Positions 13,231 to 25,412 of a stretch of 64,000 bases of DNA are shown here, in pieces; position 1 is the stretch's first letter; each line of letters opens with the position of its first letter. The translations under genes were made by a program, and so were the position numbers. Under the pieces are notes generated by a model. The model did no database searches. It was not told the DNA's origin and saw nothing but the letters and a program-made list of their open reading frames with translations. This DNA is from Enoplolaimus lenunculus (lineage: Eukaryota; Nematoda; Enoplea; Enoplida; Thoracostomopsidae): NCBI GenBank assembly GCA_030248215.1, contig JASANG010001073.1:204561-268560 (forward strand). The letters are read 5' to 3'.

Positions 13231-13618
13231 CTGGTGCTAACCGGATATCCGTTTCTGTTTCCGGTAAAAAGCAATGTATTTTTCCGTTTCCGTTATAGAA
13301 AGGCCGGTATTTGTGTTATTTTTTGCTCAAAACTAGTTGTAAATCACATAAATTTCTCAAAATTTTTCATTACAGATATGGTGCAAATGTTGGATATGAA
13401 GGAAAATTTACATAATTCATCCAAAATTAAGAAAAAATTCTCTGCACCAGTTATTTTTTCTAATATTTTAGAAAGACCGGTGAATATGTGCATTGCTCAA
13501 TTGTATTTGCAGAAAAATAGCACGTCTTTGAAAGTTTTATACTTCAATATTCGTCTCCCGTTTTCGTTATTTTGATCACTATCCGTTTCTGTTATTTTGA
13601 CTGTCCGTTCATACCATA
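13231..13618. mobile_element. hAT-like miniature element with 8-bp target duplication
   Basis: The 388-bp element is flanked by GTCATACT on both sides (13223-13230 and 13619-13626). Its ends (GGTGCTAACCGGATATCC and TGTCCGTTCATACCA) are related to the CAGGGTGCAACCGG family. It matches the outer element at 30004. Confidence 0.8.
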
Positions 13619-13710
13619 GTCATACTACAAAATTTTCTGCAAGGTAAAAGACCAAGCTACTTTTACGAGGCTTCTCTTTTTCCGCGAGACTGCAGTACTG
13701 GCGTTTGTTA

Positions 13711-13903
13711 CACCGTAAAAAATGGGGAGTCAAATTGACTTTCTCGGAAACAGTCCTGACTACACAAACTGAGTCAAATTCGACTCCGCCAGAGTCAACA
13801 GTGAATCGAATTTGACTCTGGCGGAGTCAAATTTGACTCAGTTTGTGTTGTCAGGAAAACATGTTTCCGAGAGAGTCAATTTGACTCCCCATTTTTTACA
13901 GTG
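13711..13903. mobile_element. Palindromic Tc1/mariner-like miniature element at TA
   Basis: The 193-bp element is one long, nearly perfect inverted repeat. It runs from CACCGTAAAAAATGG to CCATTTTTTACAGTG, with repeated GAGTCAAATTTGACTC motifs inside. TA dinucleotides flank it, as expected for Tc1/mariner. It lies just upstream of the first recognised exon of the plus-strand cyclase. Confidence 0.85.
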
Positions 13904-13995
13904 TACTCTTTCTGCCACAAAGCCTACAAGTTACGCCCAATTTCAAATTTCGAATACAGCGAGAGGAAGAGCTTAACTTAATCAAATTATAAGGC

Positions 13996-16900
13996 ATGAC
14001 CTTTACTGTACTTTTAAAATATCACGTTTTTGTTAAGGTGCTGTATATTAATGCAGTGAATATGCAAAAATTAACGCAATATTTATCACTGTATTTAAAT
14101 AGTTTTGTTATTGGAAATTTATTTTGGCCCCTAACATGCCTTGTTTCGTTATGGCCGCCGAATTGGATTGAATTATGCTGCTACGTAGCTATTTTACTGA
14201 TTGTGGTTGGTTATCTGTTAATAACGAAGCTTTATTGTGAAAAGCTACCGGCCAATGTCGTTACAGATGACGTTGCTACTGTGTTACTGATAGTTGCGTT
14301 ATGCTTTTCAAGCTGTTATGCACTTATCGCCAAAAATCGAGGTTGTGTAGCAGCCCAAATTGGTTTTACCATGCAGGTGATGTTTTTTCAAGTTTCAGTA
14401 AATATACTTAATTCAAATTCTAAAGTCTAATGCGCTGGTTGAAGGAAATAAATTCCGTCTGTTTCTATAGGAATCGATTTAGTATATGCATATATCCAGA
14501 AGCGCAACGCATAAATAGTGATTGAAACCTTGTGAGCAAAGTGTAGCTTTGGTTGGCGTCGGTGAAGTACCTATTCAATCTATAGATTCGGCCTTTCCCT
14601 TTAACAGTTAAACAGAATCCTTTGGTACCATTATCGCAGAGTGTAAACGGATGGTAAAAAATAACGGAAAACGGATATTGATGTATTAGTTTCAATCAAA
14701 GATGTTTTATTTTTCTGGCAAGATAATTGAGGCAAGCAAATATTCACCAGGCTTTGTATAATTTTAAACAAAAAATAGCGGATGCACCAAATTTTTTTAA
14801 AGATTTTGAACAAATTTCATAATTTTCATTTCATATAAAAAAATTGCAGTGTATTTGAAATGAGAAAATAAGTTATATACAACATTTTAAACTAATTTTG
14901 AGCGCAAAAATAACATAATTTCCGGTTTTTCTATAACGAAAACGGACACCGACTTTTACCGGATACGGAAACAAATATCCGGTTACACCGTGCATTATAG
15001 TGTGATTGACTGGAGTAATATGTCCACCGCATAGAACAAACTGAAGCAAATATTCGCGAATGAGAAAATATTCGAGCGACGCGAATGAAACGCCAGGCGC
15101 GTGTTTCTGTATCCAAAATGCGTCAGAAAGAATTTTACTTTCGTATTCATTAGTTTTTATAACGCTGATTTTTTTATATAACACTGATGTTGTCCTCCAA
15201 AACTCGAACCGTTAACGTCGGCCCGAAACCGAGCGTTCTGGACGCGCTAAGCACTGTCCTGCCTGACTACGTGTTCGCTTGGTTTACTTTCAGACTGTCA
15301 TATTGGTATACTTCTTTATGTACGAAACGAGACCACTTTGTCCGTTTACGTTGCCGATTTCGGTATTATACTCAGCAACCTGTATTGCACTCAGTGCATA
15401 TTCAAATAAAGATTACTATGCAGTTGCAATATTTCATACTGCAGTGCACGTGTTTGCTATTTTTCATTTTGCTCAAGTACTGTACAACTTTCAAATCAAC
15501 TCAATACAGAAACGGCAGTTTGTAAATAAATTACATGAAATTAAACAAGAACTAAGTGACTCTGAACAAACAATTTTGACGAATATATTACCCAAATTTG
15601 TGTATGATATGTTTATGGCAGTGATATTGCGAAAGTTTTTGGATCTCATGCAACAAAGCTATTGCCAAGCATTTTTCATATGCGGTTTTGGCTCCTGCAC
15701 TCCAGTGAACAGCTGTGAAGGTTAGTTCACGAATGAATAGGCCCGTTGCCAGTGAAAACGTAGCCGGATGTCTGTTAGTGAACCTTGTGTAATAATTTGT
15801 TAGTCTCTAGGATTCAGAAGCTTATTGTCTTCTCGGTTCTGCTAAAATTTCGCGAAAGGATATATCCCATTATCCATTTCCTTTTGTACCCGTGTGGTAA
15901 CCAAGCCAATCAACTTCCAGGAAAATGCAAGAATTTCATTTAACTAACAAACAGGGCCATATATCTAATCAGAACTGGTAAAATTTTAATTGTGAGGGTT
16001 CATCTCCCTCCTGACTGTTTTTGTTATGAATCCCGGTTTGGTTGATTTGAATGCAGTCCTATATAAATGCCATTGGGTATCACTGGCACCTGGTATTCAC
16101 TGGACATCCTAGCATTCTGACTGATGCACCAACCGCACAGTCTCTGAAAAAGGGGGACTATTTTCATAAAATAAAGGAAAAATTTAGTTTATTTCCGCAA
16201 AAATAATTATAAGGGATACAAAGTTTTAAACTTATTTCTACTTACTTAGTCCAACCGAAAACACAGCAGGTAACTTAAATAATTGAATTATTTTATTCAT
16301 CAGTCGTGAAATCTTACCATTCAATACGTTGACTACTTTTTAAAATAATACCTAGTAGACAATCTCAAAAACATATTCAATGCGGATCTTACTGAAGATA
16401 GCAACACTTAAATTTATATTTGGTAACCTTCAAACATTTATAATTTCATCTTCAGATAATTCGTTCATGGTAACAGACACTAAAGGTTCAAACAATGACA
16501 TGGACCATGACATATTTAACGAAGTAATAACACAATATCCAGTCGTCCGTACAGCTCGTGGTGTCTCAATTTTATTCGCTGATTTGATTGGAAGTGTTGA
16601 ACTGTGCTCAACGGAAACTCCATCACGGTTTGTTGCAATGATTAATGGACTATTTGGCAGGTATATACGACAGACATTACAAGCCGGCTCAATAATTTTT
16701 CTTTCGACTGCCTTTCAGTGTCGGATCTCTGATTTTCCGGCGGGACGTGATACTTTTTCGTGTTTTATGAATTCTGATTTCCGGGGAAACGTGATACTAT
16801 TTCGTATTTTATGAATTTTTACCATTTTAAAGTGCTTTTTAACAAATTGTTCAGTATCACAACAATTTGAACGCGAAAACTCGTCGACCGACAATTTGTA

Positions 16901-19900
16901 ATCTGACATTTAATCTACTCGACAATTCGTCGCCCATTAGTATGCTTCGGCATATGCTTTATACTGAAAACTTCTATACTTTTATTACAAGTATATGTAT
17001 GTGCATCTAGGGGCAACCAGTGGAACAAATAGACGTAGTCGAACCCAGAGCCGCATATGCAGCAAAGTTAAGTAACAAAATAACGTTAAATTTACTAATC
17101 CTTACAATAATCTTAGAAAATAGAATAAAAAATTGTTTTAAACTTCCACGACGGTGAAAAATTTTAGAAATTTAAGATTTAATATTGCCTTAAAGTTATA
17201 TATAAACACACTCACTAACGAGGACAACATTTATAAAACCAGAAACAACACTACTGAAATTCCCGGAACCCGAATCTTATGAGGCAGACGCAGACTTCCG
17301 GTTGTATTCAAAATTGGCATAGCATATATCGAACAGATCCAACAAGCCTATTTCGGAGAAAGTCAATTTGACTCACCATTTTTTACAGTGTATTCCGACA
17401 ATCCATCCACTCGACAATTCGTAACCCGTCATTATGCTTATGCTTAGGCTTAGGTTATGATTACGCTTAGGATTTTGCTTAGATTTATAAATATTGTTTA
17501 GGACACTGTTGAACGACAAGTTGTCGGGCGATGAATTGTCGTCGATTCAGCATAAATACATAAATGATTCTGATTGCAGATTTGACGAGTTATGTGTTCG
17601 ATTTAAATGCGAAAAAGTTTCAACCATTGGAGATTGTTATTACTGTGTTTGTGGAGTTAATTCCTACCCGACAGACGGACGCCAATCTGCTCGTCAATGT
17701 GTTGAATTAGGTCTTGCGATGATACAAGCAATAGACTCGTTTAACTCAACGTTTCGATGCAATGTCAAAATTGGAATGCGGATCGGAGTGCACACGGGTA
17801 CGACAAACACCATTAGATGCTGAATATTGGAAGCACGAACCATTCTTAGCATTTAATCTGCACATTTGTACTCATCGGAGTCCATTTTACATTTAGGACC
17901 TTTTCGATTTTGAAGGTAAAAATACCTTTTTGGCTAAAGCTTAGGTTCATATCGTCTAATTGCTACAACACCTATTACCAGCTAGAAATGTTGGTTTCTA
18001 GACAATCAAACTGTAACAAGACTAACAATTGGTACTCAAATGCTTAGAAATCTGTAATAGAAAGTAAACCAAATTCATCAAACATTGATTGTGCGGTTGA
18101 AAAGTCTAAACCTGAAAGCAAACTGCTGATAGGTGGGGTGTACAATTTAAAAATACAAACCAAAAGCTTAAAATCCAGTTAAATGCTTCAACCAAAGCAT
18201 AGTTTGTGCACTGTTTGTAGTATTGTTTTGCTATCTTGGAGATATTATTCAATTGCATGTTTAAAAATGTTGATTTTAAACAAGAGTTGATGATACTCTT
18301 TAAACGAGAGTATACAACTGGTTGCATTCTGTGTGAGAAATAGCGCGCCCAGAGCGCGTTGTAGTTTGTCAGAACTCGACCCCATTTGTGGGGTTAAGCT
18401 TTGTGTAAGCGAAACGAACATGAACATATTGCATATCCCCAAAGTATTGCGGTTATATTTTATTGGAGAGAAGTTCTGTCAGCTGTGAGCGATCTTATGT
18501 ATGGTCTATGTTATCAATACCCCACACTAGTAGGCTGAGGTATACTGCAAAAATACAACGCGCGCTGGTACATTTTGTATCGCTCGATATTTACTAAATT
18601 GGATTGTGTTGTTCACAGTAATCATCCACCCTTGCTTCTATTAACCACTCACTGATTATAGGTGAAATTATGTACGGAACGATTGGAAATTTACGATTAA
18701 AGTTCGATATTTTATCGGAAGCTGTCTATATTGCTAACCAAATGGAAGCAACTGGACGTGGTCGCATGGTACATGTATCGAACGAAACAATGATGTTACT
18801 TGAAGCAGATAATTATACATGTTATGAAATGTCACAGTATCAAGGTATGGTAGCAACGCGTAAGTTGATTGCATAAAGTGGAACCTTTGTAATCTGATGC
18901 TTATGCTTTTATTTTATAAAACAACATGCGAAAATTTAAAAAAATTAGCAATTCCTGCGATCCAGTATTTAATCCTTTTCCGTACGGTATCATTTACTGA
19001 ACAAACGCACTGTGTGTAAAATAATAAAACGTAAACAACACAGTGTGCAAGTTTGTTTAGCGCAAAATCAGTAGCGAGTCCAACAACTTATTATGTAATC
19101 CGGTCAATACATAAAGATGAAAAACTCGCGGGCAAAGTAATCAAGAAACCAAACGCAGTTTTTGGTTATGACCTGTATTGGTGCTGGGTCGGCTGTGAGT
19201 ACCTTTGCACCAGTCAGCACTACTGTAACTTCTATTTCAGGCAAACCAACTTATCTAATCGAATCGCGAAATAGTACCGCAGTGGAATTGAATTTGTCCA
19301 ATAACGAAAGCGCAATAAATGGTTTCGCCAAAATTCCGCAAGAAATTCATTCGTTCGAATCATGCGAACTGACTCAAGAAGTTGCTACTGCATCAAATTT
19401 GTTGACCAACTACTGCCATGCGACTTCCACGGTCGCCTTAGATTCCGAGCCAGCCAAATTGTCTGGCCACGACGAAACTAACAAAACGCTTGACTCGTGG
19501 AGCCTAAAATTTCTCAATCAATCCGCTGAACGTAACTACACGGCAAACCTAATTGGAAGAACACAAACGAATTTGTTCGGCAAATGTAACTTAAATCGAA
19601 ACAAAGAATGCTCATACAATCGTCAAATCTTGCCAAACTCCAAGAAGCCTAATATTTTTTCAAAAATTTGTTTAAACTTACAAATGTTATGCGTTACACT
19701 TCCTCAAACACTAGTTCACTCTACAATCGCTATACTGTTATCATTGTTGACATTTACCTCATTTAACTGCGCTAATTCTCACGTAACCATTTGCGTATTC
19801 AGCGTCATCGTAGCATCTATTTCAGTGGCACTGCTGTCGTACTTGTGTCGGTATACTCGCAGCCTGAAAACGTCTAAATGTTTTGGTTTTACTCAATTTC

Positions 19901-22900
19901 TGACAGGTTTTATTTCACCATTCATCGTAATTTTGCCATGGATTTGTTTAACAACTGTTACCAGTAATAATTCTCGCGCGACAAGTTTAGTTCCGCTATT
20001 CGGGGTAGTAATGATACTGACTTATTTTACTACACCCCAGGTTGGTTTCTGTTCAGTATATTAACACGAAAGCTTCTCAAGCTCATTCTTACGACTAGGC
20101 TTAGGCTTAGGAATATGTTTATATTGGTGTCACGGCCTTGTTCTATACGTTGGTCTCTGATTCTGACCATAACGGCTGATTCTTTATCGTGCTGAGCTAT
20201 AGGAACACACGAATGTGTCAATGTTCTACCGCCACCTGACACTGGCAGCCAAGCGGCAAGGTCACTCATTCTAAAATTAGCTTATAGAAATGTGGTCTAA
20301 ATAAAAGCATTTTAGTGTTTTGCTATACAGTGATAACTTATTCGTTAAATGCAGCACAATATAGTTTGTTATAGTTGACAACGACCACAGCCTGTGTTTC
20401 AAAATGTTAAATTTTCTTTTGCGTTGATTTTATGCCGAAAACAAGTTGACTATGTGAACGGTGGCTTAATAGCCAATAATGAGATCGTAGCAAGAGTCAT
20501 TTTCTTGAAGATTTAACGGTGTTCCACAATTTGAACGGTAATGCAACTTTTCACAGGGCTTCTTATGGTTAAACCAGTGTGTTTCAATTGTGTTGTGAAT
20601 TTTTATTTCGTTTCAGAGTTACAGTATTTTGAGGCTTGCGATAATTTCAATCTTGACCGCGGCGGTCGTTTGCTTTAATATCTGGCAGACACCGAAATTA
20701 ATACAACACATCGATGGTTCGTGCAACAAAACTACGCCGAATCGTACGGAAATCTCAGGTATAATGGAACAATTGAACTTACGGTCCACGACTCGGCATT
20801 TTAGTAGTTTAAATGTGTACCTTTTACCCTAAACCAAAAGTTCAAGCTTAATGCCTTGTAATCGTAGTCGTTCCGACTATAAATCGACGACTTTATTTGA
20901 GACTCGCTATATTCATGAGTGGAATTTGTTGCGGGTACTTGTTGCGCTTACAAAAATTTTGAATTTTTCTTAAATTACAAAGCGTTTTGCTTTGGTTTAG
21001 AAATTGAAATTTCTTCAGTTTTCGACATTGAACATTTGTTTTGACGCCATTATAATACAAGTTAGTGCTTTCATGCAGTTTGATCGTTAAATAAATAAAG
21101 CAACTTGTTACGACTGCGAATAACGGAGACGTATTCTTGAACATAAAAGGTAGAATGTCTATTGCATTATAACTATCCCATTAGACCAGGCACGTAGCTA
21201 GCTCACCTTGCTAAAGATGGTGTAAAATTTTTAGGAGGGGCATACCAGGGTTTTCGCTGTTTTCAAACAAGGTTGAAAATTTTCTGGGGGGGGGGCAAAA
21301 TTTTTTCACTATGGGAGCTGAGCCTCCCCCCATGCCTACGGGCCGGCATTAGCCAAACTCGTAACGCAGTGACATATACACTGCAAAAAATGGTGAGTCA
21401 AATTAACTCTCTCCGAAATAGATTCTATGGGACGACACAAACTGAGTCAAATTCGCCTCCGCCAGAGTCAAACGTGCGACTCAGTGAGTCAAATTTGGAC
21501 CACATTTTTTGCAGTGTACAGATTTTGATGTATAGTGAACAAATATTTTACAAGTTCCAAAATTTAGATGACAAAGCACAAAAATCGGGCACGCGATTGC
21601 ATTTTTTTGCAACTCGATACTGCTTCATTTTTATATTTGAAATAACTTTATACATTTTAGAATATTCGTTTAATATTTGGCAAATCAATTACATTACAAT
21701 CAGCAGTGGTGTTGTGATTGGAATTCTTTGTCGAATTAGTGAAAAACAGCGGCGATTAGCGTTTTACGATGTTTGGACGATAGTCAGTCGAGTTGCTGTC
21801 AATAAAGTTAGTTGAAATTAATAATTTAGCAATGGTCTTTACTTTGCTGCACCAGATAAAACGGACCCGCAGCCAGGAAGGTGTTGGAACGGTACACAAC
21901 TGGTATAAAAGATTCACCAAATTTTATTTCCTTTTAAAAACATTCGCTTCAGTTTGTATATTATTAAAAATTATTCCATGTCATCAATACAATTTTTTGC
22001 TCTGGTTTAGAATGTGTTATAAACTAAAATGTATTCTAAAATACAAATAAAGCAATAGTAGTCAGTTAATTTTTGCACCGCCAATAAGTTTTGCGCCGTT
22101 CACAATATAAAGTTCCGGCCGGCCAAAACAACCGTTGTAGGTCAGAGTGAAACTTATTAACATGTTATATACAGCTGATGTATGCATTCGAGTTCGTTCA
22201 GGGTAGAATTGGAACTTTCAGACAAAGCTATCAATAGCGTTAGAACTTGCCGACAACATTGTACCTCAGTTCGCTCGCGAACGCTGTATAGCCAGTGGTG
22301 GACTGTACGCAGAAGAGCTGGAAAATACGACAATACTATTCGCTGAAATATCCAACTGGTCTCACAGATGGGATGAAGGTGAACGCAATTGGATAGCTCT
22401 ACATCAAGTATTTTGTGAATTTGACAATTTAATACGACATAGTGCTAAAGCAGCAGGGATTGGAAAAATAAAAACAACAAATGCGACGTATATGGTTGCA
22501 ACTCGACTCAGTTTATCTTCAAATCCTGTAGAAACCAATCAGCGTCGACTAATTTCTAGTGAAACCGAAACTCGAAGGCTTGCTCAAGATATCGATCGGA
22601 TGATTAAGTTCGGATTGCAACTCCAGCGAGTTTTGGACGAATTTAATTTGAGAAATTTTCAATCTATTGATCCAAATTATAGACTAAGACTTAAAATTGG
22701 AATCAACTGTGGTTCAGCTTGTGCAGGAATTATTGGCCAATCAAAGTTGTATTACGATATTTGGGGAGCTTCGGTGAGCGTTGCTTCTCGAATGGTAGGA
22801 TCAGCACTTGACGATTGTATACAAATGCCAGAGTGGGTTGCTTTGTGGTCGCTTTTGGCTCCTGATAATTATGGTAGTTTTCAATTTTGCGAACGGATTC

Positions 22901-22962
22901 TAAAACCAGTGAAAGGCGTTGAGAATGGCATGCATACCGTTTTGTTAAAGCTACGCGACTGA
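13996..22962 (+). CDS. Divergent adenylyl cyclase, ADCY9-like paralogue
   Basis: Exons are 13996-14376, 15294-15720, 16456-16660, 17580-17797, 18662-18859, 19241-20040, 20617-20758, 21568 (or 21661)-21806 and 22222-22962. All phases match, giving about 1,116 (or 1,085) residues. Exons 1-2 give a six-helix cassette with QTVILVYFFMYETRPLCPF. Exons 3-5 give C1, with both metal-binding aspartates (SILFADLIG, STIGDCYYC) and the ADCY9-like join LFGRFDELCVRFKCEK. Exons 6-8 give the second membrane cassette, with N-glycosylation sites CNKT and NRT in an outer loop. Exon 9 gives C2: it keeps adenine-site residues (GKIKTTN, YYDIWG) and the arginine of VASRM. The catalytic asparagine of the WGNTVNVASR consensus is serine here (WGASVSVASR). 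The first ATG (13996) may not be the true start. The boundary between exons 5 and 6 has alternatives. Confidence 0.9.
14637..14992. mobile_element. hAT-like miniature element in a cyclase intron
   Basis: It runs from CAGAGTGTAAACGGATGG to ATCCGGTTACACCGTG, with near-identical 8-bp flanks CATTATCG and CATTATAG. It has the same family ends as 13231. It is inserted in intron 14377-15293. Confidence 0.75.
17355..17394. mobile_element. Fragment of the palindromic TA element
   Basis: Only one arm is present (GTCAATTTGACTCACC then TTTTTTACAGTGTA). It matches the arms of 13711-13903 and lies in intron 16661-17579. Confidence 0.6.
20085..20156 (-). repeat. TTAGGC-bearing repeat, partial copy
   Basis: GACTAGGCTTAGGCTTAGG is followed by CACGGCCTTGTTCTATACG. 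This is the end block of the dispersed TTAGGC-containing element described at 25513. It lies in intron 20041-20616. Confidence 0.65.
21186..21346. mobile_element. GTAGCCAGCT-family miniature element
   Basis: GCACGTAGCTAGCTCACC is at one end and a GCCTACGGGCC-like block at the other. GGTTGAAAATTTTCTGG is internal. It lies within intron 20759-21567. Confidence 0.55.
21379..21516. mobile_element. Palindromic TA miniature element next to a cyclase exon
   Basis: The 138-bp element runs from CACTGCAAAAAATGG to CATTTTTTGCAGTG, with TA on both sides. It lies about 50 bp upstream of the earliest candidate start (21568) of cyclase exon 8. Its right edge, TTTTTTGCAG, resembles a strong nematode splice acceptor. 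Confidence 0.8.
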
Positions 22963-23981
22963 ACGAAGATTTGTTTCCGTGTATATCCCAGTCAAATGGT
23001 TGCAATCTATATGATTAATGCTAGAATGCCCCGCATACGTATTTTGGGTAACGTTTCAGCATTACTTTTTTATAATATTTGTTAGAACAGAAAGGTGATT
23101 GTTCTATGAAAAGAAAATTTGTATGCAGATTGTTGAACATTCGCTAACTTTTAGGCATTGCGCAAAGCCGGCTGACTAGTATCGATTGCTAACTAAAACT
23201 ATAGCGCAAAGTTTTTCATTTATTCAAAATTATCGATTACTATGTGTTCCAGTTCAACTGAAACAGATTTGAATTTGAATTCGCGCATCTATGAAGTCAT
23301 TGTCGATGCAGTATTTGAGTACAAAGCTGTTGGTTTTTTGGGCTATGATCATAAGAGAGATACAGAGAGAAGTTTACAAATGCCCCGTGGCACAGGGGAA
23401 GGGATCATTGTTGATAAAGATTAGAAATTTCTCTGAATCCGCAAACTTTTCAAGCATATTTATTGTATCAGTTGTTTTCCGGAGTCCTCTCATGCACAAG
23501 ACCCTCAACCAGCTGAACCGTGGTATTGATGGGCAGCAAAGAATACAACAGTTACACGATTTCGTTAACCTAGGGCAGAGAGTACATTCGCAGTTTCATA
23601 GGGTGTGTGGTATGCTACTTATATTGTCCTTTTGATTCGTTTTAAACATTTCAATACAGAACCGTAGTTATATTCTGTTAAAAGGTAATTTATTAAAGGT
23701 ACGTAAACGGCCTGTAATTATATTCACAACTAAATCAACGCCGGATGCACCTAAAACATGGAAGACGGACCAATCTTTCGCTCGACAGTCATAAGTACTT
23801 GCAAATTTTGAATCAGCTAATACAAGAATGTTCAAGTTTGATACATTTGTGCTTGCCACTGTTCACTTGTTTGAAAACCTAGTAACTGGTGATAAGTGCT
23901 AAAAAACTTTAGAGAATGGGATCTTAGTGAACGGTGAATTCCCTAATTCTTCAATTATCAAGACTTAATATTTGCTCTCGT
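22963..23981. other. Intergenic stretch between converging genes
   Basis: It lies between the end of the plus-strand cyclase and the end of the minus-strand basic protein. Two short ORFs (23242-23424 plus and 23668-23859 minus) have no recognisable motifs and no splice support. No clear AATAAA follows the cyclase stop. Confidence 0.5.
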
Positions 23982-25412
23982 TCATGTGTGTTTTTCGTTC
24001 TTTTCTCTTTTCCGTCTGCGTTGCCATCGTGTTTTGCGTCTTTTCCTTATAACCAGATCATCACTTGCAACCCCTATTTTGCTGCTTGCCTTCGCTGAGC
24101 TCCTACTTTTGCTTCTAGACTTTCCTGGAGCTGCAGGAGCAGACTTGATAACTTTTGATGTTGACCGCCCACGGGAAGTGTTGGACTGCGCGGATTTTCC
24201 ACTTGTTGACCTGTCTAGATCAACTATTCTAAAATCTTGAGTCGCTAGCTTAACTTTGTCTGCAAGTTTTTGTCTTGATTTTGGCTTTGCTGTTTTGATA
24301 ATTTTTCGTTTTTCACTAGCAGTTGTCGCTGATTTCTTTTTGCGTTGAGATTTTCGATGTGCACGTTTAGTCGACAGGCTATTGCTTGCTGTCCTATGAA
24401 CACCATTAGTGATCTTTTTGTCAAGTTTTTTATCATTCTGGATTTGTTTTCTTTCTTTTACATTTTGGCCTTCTTTTCGTTCTTTTAGCTTCGACACTGA
24501 CTTGCCAAATTTCAAATCGGGTTTTAATTTAGTGTCTGATTTTCGGTACGATGCAACTTGCTCTACAGTTTCCAGTAAATCTTGTAGCTTTTTCGTTGCT
24601 TGTTTTTTCTGTATCGTTCGTTGTTTTTGTTGTTGCTGTTGACTTTTCTCATCGTCAATGGGTAGTTTTGATTTTTGAACAGCTAATTCCTTTGTCTTTA
24701 ATTTTCCCTCAGTTGTTTTGTTCTTGATAGCCATTGTGCCAACTTTCGGGCTAGAGCTTCGTTTTGGCACTGTCGATTTCCGCACACCATGAGCATGCTT
24801 GTCTGGCTCTTCGGTGTCCGTAATATGTCGCTTTGATGCATTTTGGTGGAATTCGACAAATCTTACTTTTTGCTGTTGTTCCTGTTTTTGGTGTCCTCGT
24901 TGACTAATTCGATTTTTCACGTTTTTCTCGTCTATTATGCAATAATTCGCTGCCGATATTAATTGCTGTCCTTCCCAGCTGTGCGCAGGCAGTAACTGTT
25001 CGCGATTCAACTCTAGGTCTGAGACTTGACTCCGTGTTCGAGTCTGATCGTAAGCTTGTTGATTTTTGATCGCTACGCAGAGGCGGTGTTTTCGCAAAAC
25101 TACTGCTTTTGAGAACGGACGTAGTCGGCTGAGTTCGCTAGTTTTAGTATGTAAGTTGGGCCGGACAGTCTGAAAGTCCTCAGTTGCAGTGACTGGATGC
25201 TTTTCGATGCTGTTTTTGATGTTGTTGTCCTCGTCGTCGTTGTGGTTATTGCCGCTGCTGCTGTTGTTTTTGTTCTTTTTGGTGCTTTTGTTTTTGTTCT
25301 TTTTGTCATCATAATTGTTATTGTTTGAATCAATAGTACACTTTGGAACGATACTCTTTAGCTCAATAGTAACTGCTTTACGTGGTTTACTCGAATGAGC
25401 AGTTGGCTTCAT
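23982..25412 (-). CDS. Lysine-rich, low-complexity orphan protein (476 aa)
   Basis: I do not recognise this gene. It is a single open frame. The ATG at 25412 is the first Met after an in-frame TGA, which supports that start. The product is strongly basic and looks disordered: an Asn/Lys/Asp-rich stretch (about residues 30-65), a Gln run near residue 260, many Lys-rich segments, and an Arg/Lys cluster at the very end (RKRRKTRWQRRRKREK). Nuclear or nucleic-acid binding is possible, but that rests on composition only. A 476-codon open frame is long for this AT-rich DNA. It could also be the last exon of a larger gene. Confidence 0.55.
   Translation of the reverse strand: MKPTAHSSKPRKAVTIELKSIVPKCTIDSNNNNYDDKKNKNKSTKKNKNNSSSGNNHNDDEDNNIKNSIEKHPVTATEDFQTVRPNLHTKTSELSRLRPFSKAVVLRKHRLCVAIKNQQAYDQTRTRSQVSDLELNREQLLPAHSWEGQQLISAANYCIIDEKNVKNRISQRGHQKQEQQQKVRFVEFHQNASKRHITDTEEPDKHAHGVRKSTVPKRSSSPKVGTMAIKNKTTEGKLKTKELAVQKSKLPIDDEKSQQQQQKQRTIQKKQATKKLQDLLETVEQVASYRKSDTKLKPDLKFGKSVSKLKERKEGQNVKERKQIQNDKKLDKKITNGVHRTASNSLSTKRAHRKSQRKKKSATTASEKRKIIKTAKPKSRQKLADKVKLATQDFRIVDLDRSTSGKSAQSNTSRGRSTSKVIKSAPAAPGKSRSKSRSSAKASSKIGVASDDLVIRKRRKTRWQRRRKREKNEKHT

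Larger units (their letters stand above)
6527..13995. other. Spacer between the two head-to-head cyclase genes
   Basis: No coding exon was recognised here. Both cyclases must take their 5' exons and promoters from this interval or its edges. I could not define a TATA box or initiator. Identified contents are the SINEs and DNA-transposon remnants listed separately. The stretches 7490-8290, 8430-10020, 11174-11790 and 11920-13220 hold only AT-rich unique or unassigned sequence. Confidence 0.6.

Noticed and set aside
23242-23424. A 60-codon ATG-led frame after the cyclase
   Set aside because: Short, no motif, no homologous pattern; chance length for this DNA.
23668-23859. A minus-strand frame with a GASGVDLVVN stretch recalling dehydrogenases
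   Set aside because: The resemblance is too short and the rest does not fit; no exons nearby extend it.
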